This document shows positions 63,530 through 64,000 of a stretch of 64,000 nucleotides of DNA, in pieces. The position numbers and the translations under genes are program-made. This DNA is from Cotesia glomerata. Lineage: Eukaryota; Arthropoda; Insecta; Hymenoptera; Braconidae. The notes beneath the pieces were generated by a model. It searched no databases. It was not told the origin of the DNA and saw only the letters and a program-made list of their open reading frames with translations. The first letter of the stretch is position 1. Every line of letters starts with the position of its first letter. Location of the stretch: NCBI RefSeq assembly GCF_020080835.1, contig NC_058166.1, positions 9,726,380 through 9,790,379 of the forward strand, given 5' to 3'.

Positions 63530-64000
63530 TATGTAATGCCTTCATTTTTGTCTCTAAAATGATCAATGTTTTATTTATTTAAATTTTTATATAATTAAAT
63601 CAATATACATTTATTCTGTTATTACTTTTATTTTCCTTCCTCTTTTTTTTTTAATTAAATATTGACAATTACTTTGGTAAACTTGAAGGTTTTTTTTAAA
63701 TAATTATTAAGTAATAATAATAAAATATTAATTATTGTTTACATTTATTTTAAAGCAACAAAGTAACATTTTTAAGTGACACTATAAAATCTAAAAATAA
63801 AAATATGTCGCATGAATGTAATTTGTCAGTAACATAAAGAAGATGATACGTAACGTTGTCTGACAACTAAACATAGTTGCTATTTCTACATCAACTTAAA
63901 ATTATTTTTAATTTCTTTATCTTGAATTTAACAATTTATAATTTATATCATTGTAATTATAGGTAAAATGGAATAAAAAGGGTAATTGTGTTAATAGTTA
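63530..64000. other. 3' flank of Mp20
   Basis: AT-rich sequence with further AATAAAAT-type strings near 63718. No other gene is seen before the window ends. Confidence 0.5.

Overview
The window is insect genomic DNA: AT-rich, with short introns and GT/AG splice sites. It holds two ordinary host genes at the right end, a 5'-nucleotidase (NT5C3 type) at 58.0-59.4 kb and the muscle calponin-family gene Mp20 at 62.3-63.3 kb, both on the + strand. The repeat complement (R1-clade LINEs, a CsRn1-like Gypsy element, hAT and P/THAP elements) fits an insect. A hymenopteran such as a parasitoid wasp is my guess; the sequence does not prove it.

Most of the remaining 57 kb is transposable elements, many nested. 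0-2.3 kb: unclassified, GC-shifted sequence with a 57-bp tandem repeat. 2.4-2.7 kb: a six-unit, 41-bp palindromic array inside an inverted repeat. 3.9-6.7 kb: a foldback-in-foldback structure, interrupted by a 1.06-kb palindrome-ended element that also occurs as a head-to-tail array at 18.4-20.6 kb. 6.9-11.8 kb: a complete but decayed LINE with a 16-bp target duplication. 11.9-12.3 kb: two possible host-like exons. 12.4-20.6 kb: a P/THAP-type DNA transposon with about 560-bp inverted arms, split by other insertions. 21.6-24.4, 33.5-34.2, 39.7-43.6 and 51.0-52.0 kb: copies of a (TG)n-bearing repeat, called D here, which starts with a covarying hairpin. 24.4-33.5 kb: three R1-clade LINEs lying in series inside the TG microsatellite of one D copy. 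A fourth LINE (40.5-43.5 kb) sits the same way in a D copy, and that D copy sits inside a TA-flanked element (39.0-43.9 kb).

45.1-57.6 kb is one hAT element with an 8-bp target duplication. It carries two tail-to-tail hAT-type genes: a recognisable transposase (+) and a BED-finger paralogue (-) that appears to have lost the catalytic positions. A Gypsy element (50.3-57.5 kb, 285-bp LTRs, 4-bp duplication) landed inside the hAT element. A second, 3.26-kb hAT-like element then landed inside the 5' LTR of the Gypsy element; the two LTR pieces add up to exactly 285 bp.

The relative order of insertion can be read directly from these nestings. None of the transposon genes looks intact: frameshifts, stops, deletions or catalytic substitutions are noted in each entry. 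The two host genes are intact. The Mp20 gene has a foldback MITE 19 bp after its stop codon, and that MITE carries the nearest AATAAA.
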